This document shows, in pieces, positions 43,201 through 52,205 of a stretch of DNA of 64,000 nt. Every line of letters starts with the position of its first letter. Position 1 is the first letter of the stretch. The DNA lies in assembly GCA_965116555.1 (NCBI GenBank), contig OZ220698.1, forward strand, positions 1,178,001 to 1,242,000, read 5' to 3'. The position numbers and the translations under genes are program-made. The stretch is from DAOUJH01 sp965116555. Its GTDB lineage: Bacteria > Chloroflexota > Dehalococcoidia > Lucifugimonadales > QGNO01. Below the pieces are notes generated by a model that was not told where the DNA came from, ran no database searches, and saw only the letters and a program-made list of their open reading frames with translations.

Positions 43201-44559
43201 CTAGACTTGAATAAGCCCCAAGTTGCCTTCGATCTTGACTTCTGTGCCAAACGGCTGGGACAACCTCTGGAACCGCTCCAGCACTCTTTCCGCCACCTCT
43301 CCCTCGGCAAGAAGTGGACGACCCTGCTGGTAGGGAGGACGCTGAAAGCCTAGGTCAACGGGATGAAGCCGTATCTCCTTCAGCCGTTTGCCTTCGAAAC
43401 TGGTCATGGCAACGGCGCTCTCCCAACGAATGGCCTGTACTACCTGACCTCGCGTGCCGTTGGCTGAACGCGCGTCGAAGAAGTCGGCGGGGGTCGCTTC
43501 CCAGCCCAGTCCCTGCCTCAAATAGTTGTCCTGGGGTTGGAAAAGGACGCTATCGTTCTGACAGATGAAGTCGCCCAGGCTATAGAAGATGGGCCTGCCT
43601 TTGTAGATCTCGATGCCTCGGTCCTCGTGGGGCCCATGCCCTATAAACATATCAGCCCCGGCGTCTATGACGGCATGAGCAAGGACTCTGATGTGGTCGG
43701 CGGGGTCTGCCAAGGTCTTTCCGCCTTCGTGGGTGTGAATGGTGAACAAAACCCAGTCCGCCATCCGTCTGGCATCGGCGACCCACTGAACATTACGCTC
43801 TAGGTCGGCTTCATCAATGTAGGTGTGTCGTTCAAAGGAGTCGCCCAGTACGAATCTCGCCGGTGACGCCTCCCCTACCACATTGGTCAGCAGATGCACC
43901 AGGGAGTCCGTGTCCTGAATCTGGCTCTGGTATCCGCTCTCGCCTGAACGCCGCACCTGCTCCGCCCAACCCAGCTCGTTACTAATGCGACGGAGTTCAT
44001 CAAATGCCCGACTGTCCACAGTCCACTCCGTAGTGAAGTCAATGACGTTAGCGCCGGGGCGCCCCATAAAGTCGCGGCGCTGTTCACCGGCGCGGGCCAT
44101 GATAGAGACTCCTCCGGTGGGGCTTGTGGCAGAAACAAGAGCTACGCGCCCGTTGGGGGTGTTCAGATAGGCGGGTGCCGTAGCCTCTGCCAGGTGTCTC
44201 CCGGTGCCTGAGTGGACCAGCCCAGCCTCATCTAGATAGCGTATATTGGTGAGTACACCGTTTTCGCCAAAGTCAAAAGCATGGTTGTTGGCACAGGCTA
44301 TCAAGTTGAGTCCTAGCCATTGGAGATCTTTGGCGAAACGAGGATCGCAGCGCATGTATGTACCGCCAGAGAGATACGCGGGTGCGTCCTCATAGTTGTT
44401 GAGCAACACCTCTAGATTGGTGAACCTTACATCTGCGCTTAGTAGCAAATCTCTCAGCCCCAGGAAGCGCTCCTCCCGGAACATACTCAATCCCTGAGTG
44501 ATAAGACTCTCGCCCGTGATGGCCATAAGGATGTTTCCTTGTTCAGATTCATACAACAT
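43201..44559 (-). CDS. CapA-family metallophosphatase-like protein
   Basis: 452 residues from an ATG with GGAGGG eight bases upstream; an ATG 36 bases earlier is possible. CapA (PgsA) family marks: ITGESLITQGLSMF at the first strand, FTNLEVLLNN, CANNHAFDFGENGV, FTIHTHEGGK, and GHGPHEDRGIEIYKGRP followed by IFYSLGDFICQND. Members are calcineurin-like phosphoesterases; the founder takes part in poly-gamma-glutamate capsule export. No other capsule genes and no signal peptide are seen, so a different cytoplasmic hydrolase role is as likely. Confidence 0.85.
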   Translation of the reverse strand: MLYESEQGNILMAITGESLITQGLSMFREERFLGLRDLLLSADVRFTNLEVLLNNYEDAPAYLSGGTYMRCDPRFAKDLQWLGLNLIACANNHAFDFGENGVLTNIRYLDEAGLVHSGTGRHLAEATAPAYLNTPNGRVALVSATSPTGGVSIMARAGEQRRDFMGRPGANVIDFTTEWTVDSRAFDELRRISNELGWAEQVRRSGESGYQSQIQDTDSLVHLLTNVVGEASPARFVLGDSFERHTYIDEADLERNVQWVADARRMADWVLFTIHTHEGGKTLADPADHIRVLAHAVIDAGADMFIGHGPHEDRGIEIYKGRPIFYSLGDFICQNDSVLFQPQDNYLRQGLGWEATPADFFDARSANGTRGQVVQAIRWESAVAMTSFEGKRLKEIRLHPVDLGFQRPPYQQGRPLLAEGEVAERVLERFQRLSQPFGTEVKIEGNLGLIQV

Positions 44560-44736
44560 GTTGGACTCCCTCCATGAACGGTCTGTTTCTTCCACCCCGA
44601 ACCAGGCCTGATGTGGATCCGGGTTGAGAACTTTGAGGCCTTAACGAATACGGCAATTACCTGCTGCATCATACCACCGCTTTCTCCGCGACGACACAGG
44701 GTCGGAACGGGTCGGCCAACCTAAGGTGCTTAACGG

Positions 44737-44765
44737 TTGATAAGCCAGTAGATCACAGCTAGGCT
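44737..44765 (+). promoter_or_regulatory. Possible promoter of the first DUF1989 gene
   Basis: TTGATA (44737-44742), 17 bases, TAGGCT (44760-44765), 38 bases before the ATG at 44803. The -10 is poor, hence low confidence. The rest of the 44560-44802 gap shows no gene or repeat. Confidence 0.35.
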
Positions 44766-44802
44766 TAAACGGCCACGAGGATCAAATGCAGGAGGTGTTT
44801 CG

Positions 44803-45645
44803 ATGGCTGAACCGCGGGTGATTTATATGGCAAAAGAAGGCTCCTTATTGGAAGTGGACAAAGCTTTCTATGACCGTGTAGCCGTAGAGACGGAGAAGCG
44901 AGACTTAGTGGAACAGTTCGTGATCCCCCCGCGGTCGGGAAAAGCCTGGGTGGTAAACGCCGGCCAGATCTGCCGCATCGTTGTCGTAGAGGGCCCCCAA
45001 GTGGCCGACTTCAACGTTTGGAACCTTCACAACCCTCATGAGCGATTCTGGGCAGGGCGAACCAAACAACTCCACAGGGCCCACGTGGCAAAGTACGACA
45101 GGCTCTGGTCTTGTATGCCGTATCTTCGGCCTATGCTGACCATTACGAATGAGACTATACGGTACGGATTGGACGAGGACGGGGCCGGCTGCCATGACCT
45201 ATTGGGAACGCGCTGTGATCCCTACGTTCACAAACTGCTGAACAATGAGGAGTTCGACTTCACCTGTCATTCCAATCTGGTGCGAGCTGTCCTGCCCTAT
45301 CACCTGACTGAGAACGACGTGCACGACGTTCTGAACATTTTCCAGGTGACCGGCCTCACAAAAGACGATAAGTATTTCGTGAAACCCAGTCCGGCCCAAA
45401 AAGGCGACTTCTTTGAGTTCTTCGCCGAGATTGACCTGCTGTGCGCGCTCTCTACATGCCCCGGAGGAGACCTTTCCATCCCATCGTGGGGCCCTGACGC
45501 GGGGGATCCGGCTACAACATGCAGACCTCTTGGTGTAGAGGTGTACCAACCGGCGTCCGAGCTATTGAAGGGGTGGGAATCGCCTTCCCCATCCGACTAT
45601 CGTGGCGCTCACGGAGTCACCATACCTCAGAGCGGTATGGCGTAG
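44803..45645 (+). CDS. DUF1989 / urea carboxylase-associated family protein (paralogue A)
   Basis: 280 residues, ATG after CAGGAGGTG. Family signatures: FVIPPRSGKAWVVNAGQICRI, VEGPQVADFNVWN, HNPHERFWAGRTKQLHRAHV, and GCHDLLGTRCDPYVHKLLNN followed by FTCHSNLVRA. The conserved Cys/His residues near 125-165 probably form a metal site. Relatives sit beside urea carboxylase/allophanate hydrolase genes and with amine or amidine catabolism; no urea carboxylase is in this window. A second copy is at 60340-61158. Confidence 0.85.
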   Translation: MAEPRVIYMAKEGSLLEVDKAFYDRVAVETEKRDLVEQFVIPPRSGKAWVVNAGQICRIVVVEGPQVADFNVWNLHNPHERFWAGRTKQLHRAHVAKYDRLWSCMPYLRPMLTITNETIRYGLDEDGAGCHDLLGTRCDPYVHKLLNNEEFDFTCHSNLVRAVLPYHLTENDVHDVLNIFQVTGLTKDDKYFVKPSPAQKGDFFEFFAEIDLLCALSTCPGGDLSIPSWGPDAGDPATTCRPLGVEVYQPASELLKGWESPSPSDYRGAHGVTIPQSGMA

Positions 45646-45646
45646 A

Positions 45647-45673
45647 CAATTCCCTGTGTCGCGGCAGGAATTG
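45647..45673. terminator. Hairpin between convergent genes
   Basis: CAATTCC (45647-45653) and GGAATTG (45667-45673) form an inverted repeat, extendable with CTG/CAG past a one-base bulge. It lies exactly between the stops of the DUF1989 and MFS genes. No T-run follows on either side, so termination is only suggested by position. Confidence 0.35.
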
Positions 45674-45676
45674 AGC

Positions 45677-46903
45677 CTAAACTCGGCGCAGCCGTGGCGA
45701 TGCTGCGGCGATAGCCAGCACAATCAAAGCTAGAGAGCCGCCGTTGATAACCAGGGCTGTCGGCGCGGTGATAACCTGAGCCAGTGCGCCTACCTGTACG
45801 TGTCCCAGAGGACCGATGCCCAACCCCAACACCCAGATACCCACGGCTCTGCCCCTCTCCTGTTCACTTACGTTGAGTTGAAGAGTGGTCTGCTGAAGTG
45901 TATCGAAGGTGCCCATGACGATGCCGGTCAGCGTAATCGCAGCGAGGCCCAGCAGGAAAGACGGAGAGATGGCAAAACCCACCAAGCTTACCCCAAAGAT
46001 GGCGCTAGCCGTTAGAAGAAGCCTTCCCTTGTGGGAGATGCTGCCCAAAGCAACCAAGCCTAGCAGTCCCACCATTGAGCCAAAGGACTGTAACCCCAAC
46101 ATTAATCCTAGCCCTCTTGCGCCTACCTCGAACACATCCACGGCAAACACGGGCAGAATGGCTAAATGAGAAAAGGCGAGAATTTCGGTCACAAAGACCA
46201 AGCCAAAGAGCATTGCTACAGTGCGGTTTTGCTTGATGAGGCTGAACCCTCCAAGGAAGTTGGTCAACGTGGAAGGGTTAACGTCAATACCATGTGTTGA
46301 GTGTGTCCGGAGCCACAAGAACAAGACAAGAGCCAAGAAGTATCCGGCCCCCATAGCATAGAAGGCGCCGTCTGCGCCCAGCCAGGCAATGAGACTACCG
46401 CCAAACACGGAACCTGGGATACCCATGCCCCAAAAGGCGAGGTTGTTCAGTGCTATTCCGTTCATGGCCCTGGCTGGTCCAACTATGTCGTAAATATAAG
46501 GATGGCGGGCAGTGAAAAGAAAAGCCTGGACGGTGCCGAAACCCATCCCCAAGGCAATAGTCAAGGGAACGTTGATAATACCCGTGGCCACCAGGAGTGC
46601 GGATAAGAGGCTCAGCATAACCTGCGTAGTAACCAGAATCTGCAAGACCCTTCGGCGGTCTATTCGATCAGTGATAGCACCTGCCATAGGGCCGAGAATA
46701 AACGGTATGAACCTCAGGGCAGTGGCGACGCCTAATATGAACGGAGAGTCGGAAAGTTCAAGCACCAACCAACCAAAGAGCACGTTCTGTATCCAAAAGC
46801 CGTGGGCTGTCCCCAGAGTGCCCAACCAGAGGATCCGATAGTCGCTGGACCGGAACGAAACGAAAGCAATGCTGGGACGCCAGCTTTGGGTTTTCTCAGG
46901 CAT
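45677..46903 (-). CDS. MFS transporter
   Basis: 408 residues, about twelve membrane helices. The cytoplasmic loop motif GAITDRIDRRRVLQI between helices 2 and 3 is the MFS motif A. Resembles the MFS_3 / enterobactin-exporter-like group of drug or siderophore exporters (FVSFRSSDYRILWLGTLG start). Substrate unknown. It lies downstream of the second MFS gene on the same strand. Confidence 0.88.
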   Translation of the reverse strand: MPEKTQSWRPSIAFVSFRSSDYRILWLGTLGTAHGFWIQNVLFGWLVLELSDSPFILGVATALRFIPFILGPMAGAITDRIDRRRVLQILVTTQVMLSLLSALLVATGIINVPLTIALGMGFGTVQAFLFTARHPYIYDIVGPARAMNGIALNNLAFWGMGIPGSVFGGSLIAWLGADGAFYAMGAGYFLALVLFLWLRTHSTHGIDVNPSTLTNFLGGFSLIKQNRTVAMLFGLVFVTEILAFSHLAILPVFAVDVFEVGARGLGLMLGLQSFGSMVGLLGLVALGSISHKGRLLLTASAIFGVSLVGFAISPSFLLGLAAITLTGIVMGTFDTLQQTTLQLNVSEQERGRAVGIWVLGLGIGPLGHVQVGALAQVITAPTALVINGGSLALIVLAIAAASPRLRRV

Positions 46904-46995
46904 ATTTGCGATGTCTTCCTGCTCCCCCTGACCATATCATTTCATGGATACTCTTCTTTGGCTTTGCAGAGGCTATGACACCACTGTCCCACTGT

Positions 46996-48294
46996 CTATG
47001 TGGATGCATTCTGATTTTGAGGCATGGGCTGCTTGATCAAAAGGGCCAACACGCCTGCCAGGACATAACAAGCCGCGAATAACTCCAAAGCAATGGTGTA
47101 ATCACCCCTTATGACGAAGAGAAATCCGGCTAGGAGAGGCCCACCCGCAGTGGAGACGGCATTGAAAGGCAAGACAATGCCGTTGATGCTGCCCAGGAAC
47201 CTCCGCCCATAGTAGTTAGCCCAGACCAGCGTGGTCATCATGACATAAGCGCCTCGGAACAGACCGTACACCACGGCGAAGGCGTACAATAATGCTGCGT
47301 TGGTGCTCCATAGCAAAAGCAACACTCCCGCAGCGCTTCCAAACATGATTGCAGTGACCACGTACCGTATCGGGACCAGGTCTGAGAGAATTCCAAACCC
47401 AATCCGTGAAACTCCGGATAATATCGCCCAGATGCTCAATGCCGTTGCCGCCTGGGCTGCCGTAAAGCCCTTGTTGATTATATGTGGCACCTGATGAGCC
47501 AGAACCCCCGAAAGGGCAAGCCCACCCGCGTTGAACATGAGAAGCAACAACCAGAAGGTTGGCGATCGCACTGCTTGAGATCTGGTCCACTCCGGCTCGA
47601 ATAGCGCAGGTTTCTGGGCTGTCGCTTGGCCTGGCGCCTGGCCATCATCTTTAGAGAACCCGTCAGGCCTCAATCCATAGTCCTCAGGCTGTCTGCGCAT
47701 CAGTAAAGAAACGGGGGCAACCACCGCAGCGGTTATGATGCCCAACACCACCCAGGTGGCGCGCCAGTCAATTGCATTGATCAGGGCTACCACTAAAGGC
47801 GCCAACAAGGCCACGCTTATCCCCACGCCCAAATCCGCGATACCCAACGCTTTTCCGCGTCTTCTGACAAACCATTTGGAAACCGCGGTGCTGGTCACCA
47901 AGTTGCTAATGCAAACGAAGCAGACGGAGCCAATGAGGCCATACAAAAGGTAGAACTGCCAGAGTTCTGTAACCAGCCCCAACCCCGCCGTGGCTAGGCC
48001 TGCAGTGATAGCCCCCCAAAAAACGAACGGACGGGCGCCCCAGGCGTCTACCTTTGGGCCGATGAAAGGGGCAGGAAGAACAATGGCAACAGAGCGCAGC
48101 GATAACGCAACTGACATAGCGCCTATGGACCATCCCAGGCTCTGGTTCATGGGTACGAAGAAGAAGCCAATGACAACCAAGCCAATGGCGCCGAACAGTC
48201 CGTTGCCCAGAAAAGCCCCGGCTACTACGCCCCAGCCAGGGTATATGCCCAACCTTCTACGCGCTCCGGTGCTCGGATCGTGGTTATCCGACAA
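46996..48294 (-). CDS. MFS transporter, monocarboxylate/OFA-like
   Basis: 432 residues, twelve membrane helices, TTG start six bases after the dipeptidase stop. The opening GWGVVAGAFLGNGLFGAIGL, the KWFVRRRGKALGIADLG loop and a long central loop (about 190-225) fit the oxalate/formate antiporter-like and monocarboxylate carrier group. Coupled to the isoaspartyl dipeptidase gene, it may import the substrate of the local pathway. Confidence 0.87.
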   Translation of the reverse strand: MSDNHDPSTGARRRLGIYPGWGVVAGAFLGNGLFGAIGLVVIGFFFVPMNQSLGWSIGAMSVALSLRSVAIVLPAPFIGPKVDAWGARPFVFWGAITAGLATAGLGLVTELWQFYLLYGLIGSVCFVCISNLVTSTAVSKWFVRRRGKALGIADLGVGISVALLAPLVVALINAIDWRATWVVLGIITAAVVAPVSLLMRRQPEDYGLRPDGFSKDDGQAPGQATAQKPALFEPEWTRSQAVRSPTFWLLLLMFNAGGLALSGVLAHQVPHIINKGFTAAQAATALSIWAILSGVSRIGFGILSDLVPIRYVVTAIMFGSAAGVLLLLWSTNAALLYAFAVVYGLFRGAYVMMTTLVWANYYGRRFLGSINGIVLPFNAVSTAGGPLLAGFLFVIRGDYTIALELFAACYVLAGVLALLIKQPMPQNQNAST

Positions 48295-48300
48295 CTTGCA

Positions 48301-49464
48301 TCATCCGGCTTCGAAAGGCCCCCAGACCACGGGAGAGCCTTCCTTCACCATCAACTGACCCTTGGCGTAAACCCTGTCAACACTCAAATCGGGGTCCAGA
48401 ACAACCAGGTCGGCATCGGCTCCGGGAGCGACGCGGCCTTTTCGACGTAGATGCAGGACATGAGCCGGACTGGAGGTAACAGGTTCCAAGGCCGTGGTCA
48501 GGGGAACATTTTCTTCGTAAACTAGGCCCTGCACCGTTTCCAGAAGACTGCCTATGGGAGCCACGGACACGTCCACAATATTGCCCGCATCGTCGCGGCG
48601 CACGGAGTTGCCGTTTCCGTCGGAGCTCATGGTGATCTGGGCGGCCGGCACACCCGCATCAAGCAGTGATTTGACGGCGCCGCTAGCCGGGGGGCGCTCG
48701 GCAAGCCTGGCTGCAGAAGTAGCGGTCACGTCCACGCGTCCCCCGGCCTTGGCGTATGCCTTGGCTTGGTCAAGGACGCGCGTAGTAGAACCCACGTGAG
48801 TGGGGACCATTTGCGTTATGGGTACGTCGGACTGTTCCACGGCGTCGAAGAGGGGCTGCAAGCCTTCTTTACCACGACCCACGTGAACGTGGAGCACCCC
48901 GGCCTTGTTGCCTATGATGCCACCCATTCGCGACAACGCCGCAAGACGATATATGTCCTCTACGGAAGGTTGGGAAGACAGCGGATCTGATATCGCCAGC
49001 TTTACACCAAGTACTTTGTCTATGAAAGCGATGTCGTTGGTCACGGAGCCCGTTATAGTGGGTGAAGGCAAGACGAAGCCCCCCACGTACATATAGGCGC
49101 TGATGCCCTCCTCTTCCAAAGCCAGCGCTCTGGCCAGTACGGTGGCGGCTTGCTTGGTGGTGCAGTCGTAACCGAGCACGCCCACTACGGTCGTCACGCC
49201 GGAGGGTGTGATCTGCGATAGCTGGATGTCCGAGTTTCGGGAAATGGGACCTCCCGCTCCACCGCCGCCGGCAATGTGTACGTGGTTATCTATGAACCCA
49301 GGGACTACCATCTTGCCCGCGACGTTGACAACCTCTAAATCACTGAAGCCGGATGGCATTGAAATGTGCGGTTCAATCCTCACTATCCTGTCGTTGGCAA
49401 AGAGCAAGTCTTGAACGCCCATGTCCTCTGGGGCGTAGATGTGGCCGCCTTGTAGTAGAAGCAT
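48301..49464 (-). CDS. iadA: Isoaspartyl dipeptidase (amidohydrolase family)
   Basis: 387 residues, ATG after GGGAGG. Metal-site motifs follow IadA in order: FIDNHVHIAGGGG (HxH), GVKLAISDPLSS with the carboxylated Lys, VLHVHVGRGKEG (His), QMVPTHVGST (His) and MSSDGNGNS with the catalytic Asp. It removes N-terminal beta-aspartyl residues from peptides, as formed by protein damage or cyanophycin breakdown. Followed by an MFS carrier gene six bases on. Confidence 0.88.
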   Translation of the reverse strand: MLLLQGGHIYAPEDMGVQDLLFANDRIVRIEPHISMPSGFSDLEVVNVAGKMVVPGFIDNHVHIAGGGGAGGPISRNSDIQLSQITPSGVTTVVGVLGYDCTTKQAATVLARALALEEEGISAYMYVGGFVLPSPTITGSVTNDIAFIDKVLGVKLAISDPLSSQPSVEDIYRLAALSRMGGIIGNKAGVLHVHVGRGKEGLQPLFDAVEQSDVPITQMVPTHVGSTTRVLDQAKAYAKAGGRVDVTATSAARLAERPPASGAVKSLLDAGVPAAQITMSSDGNGNSVRRDDAGNIVDVSVAPIGSLLETVQGLVYEENVPLTTALEPVTSSPAHVLHLRRKGRVAPGADADLVVLDPDLSVDRVYAKGQLMVKEGSPVVWGPFEAG

Positions 49465-49546
49465 AGTCCTCCCGCTATCGCCGTGAATTAGCCATCATGA
49501 ATGGCTCGCGTAGACCCAATTCGCCATCCTGCTGCCGTGACGAATT

Positions 49547-50917
49547 CTATTCCCAGATACCAAGTCTCTTCTGGTATTCCGGGTCAATCCTTGAAACAAT
49601 CTTCAGCTTGAGTAATTCCTCATCAGGCACAGTGGCGCCGTCGGTGGACGGCACGGGCGCATCGCTGATCAAGCCTTCCTTCTCTAGTTCTTCAAATTCG
49701 CTCGGTTCCATACCCAACAAGCCCACAAGGTACTTGTGATTGTCTTCGCCCATTTTAGGAGCGGGTTTTCGGACTTTCACATCATGCTTACTGAGCTTCC
49801 AGGGACGCCCAATCAGCGTCCGAGAACCCATCTTGCGGTCCTGGGGATATGCCACGCGTTCCAAGAAACCCCTATCACGGTAGTGAGGGTCAACGTGCAT
49901 GTCAAAGGCGTCTACCACAGGCCCCGCCGGGATTCCAACCTGTTGCAATTCCTCCATCAATTGGTAGCGGTCACGGCCCGCCGTCCATTCCGAGATGATC
50001 TTGTCCAGTTCATCGTGGTTTTTCATGCGTTCGGCGTTGCTGGCAAACCTGGGTTCCCTGGCAAGTTCCGGCTTGCCTATAAGAGAGCACAGCGCCTGCC
50101 ATTCAGCGTCCGTACCCACCGCAATAGCTATCCACCTATCTTCACCCCGGGTAGGATAGACTCCTTGCGGCGCCCTGTACCGGTGCCGGTTGCCTATGCG
50201 CTCACCCGGGTTGCCGTTGACCATATAGTCAAGCAGGTACTCAGAAATGTTCATGACACCTGCTTGGTACATGGCCACGTCGACCCACTGCCCCTTACCA
50301 GTGCGCTGACGGCGACGCAAGGCGGCGGAAACTGCGAACAAGGCCGTCCAGCACGCTACGAAATCTACATAGGAGATCCCGGCCCTGGCAGGATTCCCAC
50401 CAACGTAACCTGTGAGGTTGGCCAGGCCATGAGTAGGTTCCATGGCTGAGGCTACCCCGGGATAGGTGGAGTATGGCCCATCACCGTGGCCGTAGCCCGT
50501 ATTGGACACAAGGATGATGTCAGGGCGTATCTTGCGTAGGTTGGGGTAGTCCAGCTCCCACCGCCGCATCACGCGCGGCGTAAAGTTCTCGAAGACAACG
50601 TCCGAGATTTTAACCAACTCTCGGAATATGTCACGACACTTTTCGTTGCTCATATCCAGGGTAAGGGAGTTCTTGCTTCTGTTGAGCAGATTGTAAATGC
50701 CTCCACGGTTCCACCAGTCCTCACCGGGGTCGCCTTCGGCGTACAGTCCAGCCTGTCCGCCGCGACGGACTCCTTCAATGTGCGCCGGCCCCTCTATTTT
50801 CACCACCTCAGCGCCGTGGTCTGCCATGATGCCAGCGGCGTACGGGAGTGCAAAAATGTACGTGGAGTCAAGGATTCTAATGCCTTCAAACGGAAGACCT
50901 ATCTGATGCGGTTGCAC
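49547..50917 (-). CDS. Family III CoA-transferase (CaiB/BaiF), catalytic Asp present
   Basis: 456 residues, GTG start after GAGGAG. CoA-transferase III layout: PFEGIRILDSTYIFALPYAAGIM at the N-terminus, ADHGAEVVKIEGP, LTLDMSNEKCRDIFREL, and the catalytic Asp185 in ISYVDFVACW. The Asp is 21 residues before TGKGQWVDVA, the same spacing as Asp169 of formyl-CoA transferase. Acts on an unknown organic acid. The upstream gene is a paralogue lacking this Asp, so the two may form a heteromer. Confidence 0.9.
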   Translation of the reverse strand: MQPHQIGLPFEGIRILDSTYIFALPYAAGIMADHGAEVVKIEGPAHIEGVRRGGQAGLYAEGDPGEDWWNRGGIYNLLNRSKNSLTLDMSNEKCRDIFRELVKISDVVFENFTPRVMRRWELDYPNLRKIRPDIILVSNTGYGHGDGPYSTYPGVASAMEPTHGLANLTGYVGGNPARAGISYVDFVACWTALFAVSAALRRRQRTGKGQWVDVAMYQAGVMNISEYLLDYMVNGNPGERIGNRHRYRAPQGVYPTRGEDRWIAIAVGTDAEWQALCSLIGKPELAREPRFASNAERMKNHDELDKIISEWTAGRDRYQLMEELQQVGIPAGPVVDAFDMHVDPHYRDRGFLERVAYPQDRKMGSRTLIGRPWKLSKHDVKVRKPAPKMGEDNHKYLVGLLGMEPSEFEELEKEGLISDAPVPSTDGATVPDEELLKLKIVSRIDPEYQKRLGIWE

Positions 50918-50932
50918 TATGGCGCTCCTCTG

Positions 50933-52126
50933 CTAGACAACGTTCTGCTGCCTAAGGGACTGAATATCTTCGTTGCTGAGACCCAGCTCCTCTCCGTAAA
51001 CCGCTTGGTTGTGCTGGCCCAGGAGAGGCGCGGGGCGTGTGGACTCATAAGGCGTCTCGCTGTAATTGAATAACACCGCAGGCGCATTGATCTTACCTAT
51101 GACCGGATGCTCTACTTCACGGTAGAATTCTCTACTTTCCAGGTGGGGACACTCGACCAATTCCGGCACAGTCTGAACAAAACCGGCCAAGAGCCGCCTT
51201 CTGGCGGCTTCGTGAAAGTAGTCCCACCGGCTCCAATTCTCAAGCGCATCCAACGCGATGGTGTCCAGCTCCTCGCCATGCTCCATGCGGCTGCTGGGTG
51301 AGGCGAATCTAGCCTCACGCAGTTCCGGTTTTTCAAAGAAGTCGGCTACGTCATCCATGTTGGCCCTACCCCCGCCGGCCGTCAGCGAGACCCACCCGTC
51401 CTTACAGGGCATGAGGTCGGTGAACATGCGACCCTTTGGCAAGCGACGGCCTGGTACGCCGCCTCTGAAGGCGTACGGCGGTTGAGTCTCAACCAGTGTT
51501 GAAGAAACAACCTCGGTAATGGAAACGTCCACGTGCTGTCCTTCCCCGGTCATAGATTGCGTGAACAGCGCAAAAGATGTCGTGACAGCCCCCACCAAGC
51601 CGGCTTCATACTGTGCTTGGCTGCCCCCATGCTTCAGAGGCTCTCTGTCCGTGTAGCCGCTGATAGACATGATTCCGGACATGGCGTACTGGATCAACTC
51701 TTCACCTTGGAAATGGCTGTAAGGGCCCGTCTGGCCGAAGGGTGTTATGGACGTCAGAATGACTCCGGGATTTACCTGAGCAAGTTCATCGTAGCCAAGG
51801 CCTAGAGAGGAAAGGTACCCTGGCTTGAAACTCTCTATGACAACGTCGGCTTGCTTTACTAGGTCTCGGTAAAGTTGCCTCCCTTGCTCATTCTCCAACT
51901 GGAGAGTGATCCCCCGTTTATTCAAGTTTGCCGCGAAGAACAGAAGGCTCTTTTCCGGATGGGGATCGTTTTCAAAGAAGGGGCCCGTTCTACGCAAGGG
52001 GTCGCCGTCCGGGGGTTCCACCTTGATCACGTCCGCCCCGTAATCGGCCAAATATCTACCGCACATTCCTCCCGCAATTCCATAGCTGATGTCCAAGACT
52101 CTGACACCTTCAAAGACGCCAGGCAT
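50933..52126 (-). CDS. Family III CoA-transferase (CaiB/BaiF), catalytic Asp replaced
   Basis: 397 residues from an ATG with AAGGAG upstream. Folded as other members: FEGVRVLDISYGIAGGMCGRYL, ADYGADVIKVEPPDGDPLR, GITLQLENEQGRQLYRDL, and TGEGQHVDVSITE. Counting 21 residues back from TGEGQ places Gln172 (GGSQAQYEAG) where the catalytic Asp should be. It may be a structural partner of the active paralogue downstream, as in benzylsuccinate CoA-transferase, or use another residue. Stop and start of the pair are 15 bases apart. Confidence 0.9.
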   Translation of the reverse strand: MPGVFEGVRVLDISYGIAGGMCGRYLADYGADVIKVEPPDGDPLRRTGPFFENDPHPEKSLLFFAANLNKRGITLQLENEQGRQLYRDLVKQADVVIESFKPGYLSSLGLGYDELAQVNPGVILTSITPFGQTGPYSHFQGEELIQYAMSGIMSISGYTDREPLKHGGSQAQYEAGLVGAVTTSFALFTQSMTGEGQHVDVSITEVVSSTLVETQPPYAFRGGVPGRRLPKGRMFTDLMPCKDGWVSLTAGGGRANMDDVADFFEKPELREARFASPSSRMEHGEELDTIALDALENWSRWDYFHEAARRRLLAGFVQTVPELVECPHLESREFYREVEHPVIGKINAPAVLFNYSETPYESTRPAPLLGQHNQAVYGEELGLSNEDIQSLRQQNVV

Positions 52127-52205
52127 GACTTCTTCTCCTTCCTCTGAGCGCTTGCAAACCAGCGATGGAAAGGCAGGCGCCAATTGAGATCACTTCAGGT
52201 TTGTA

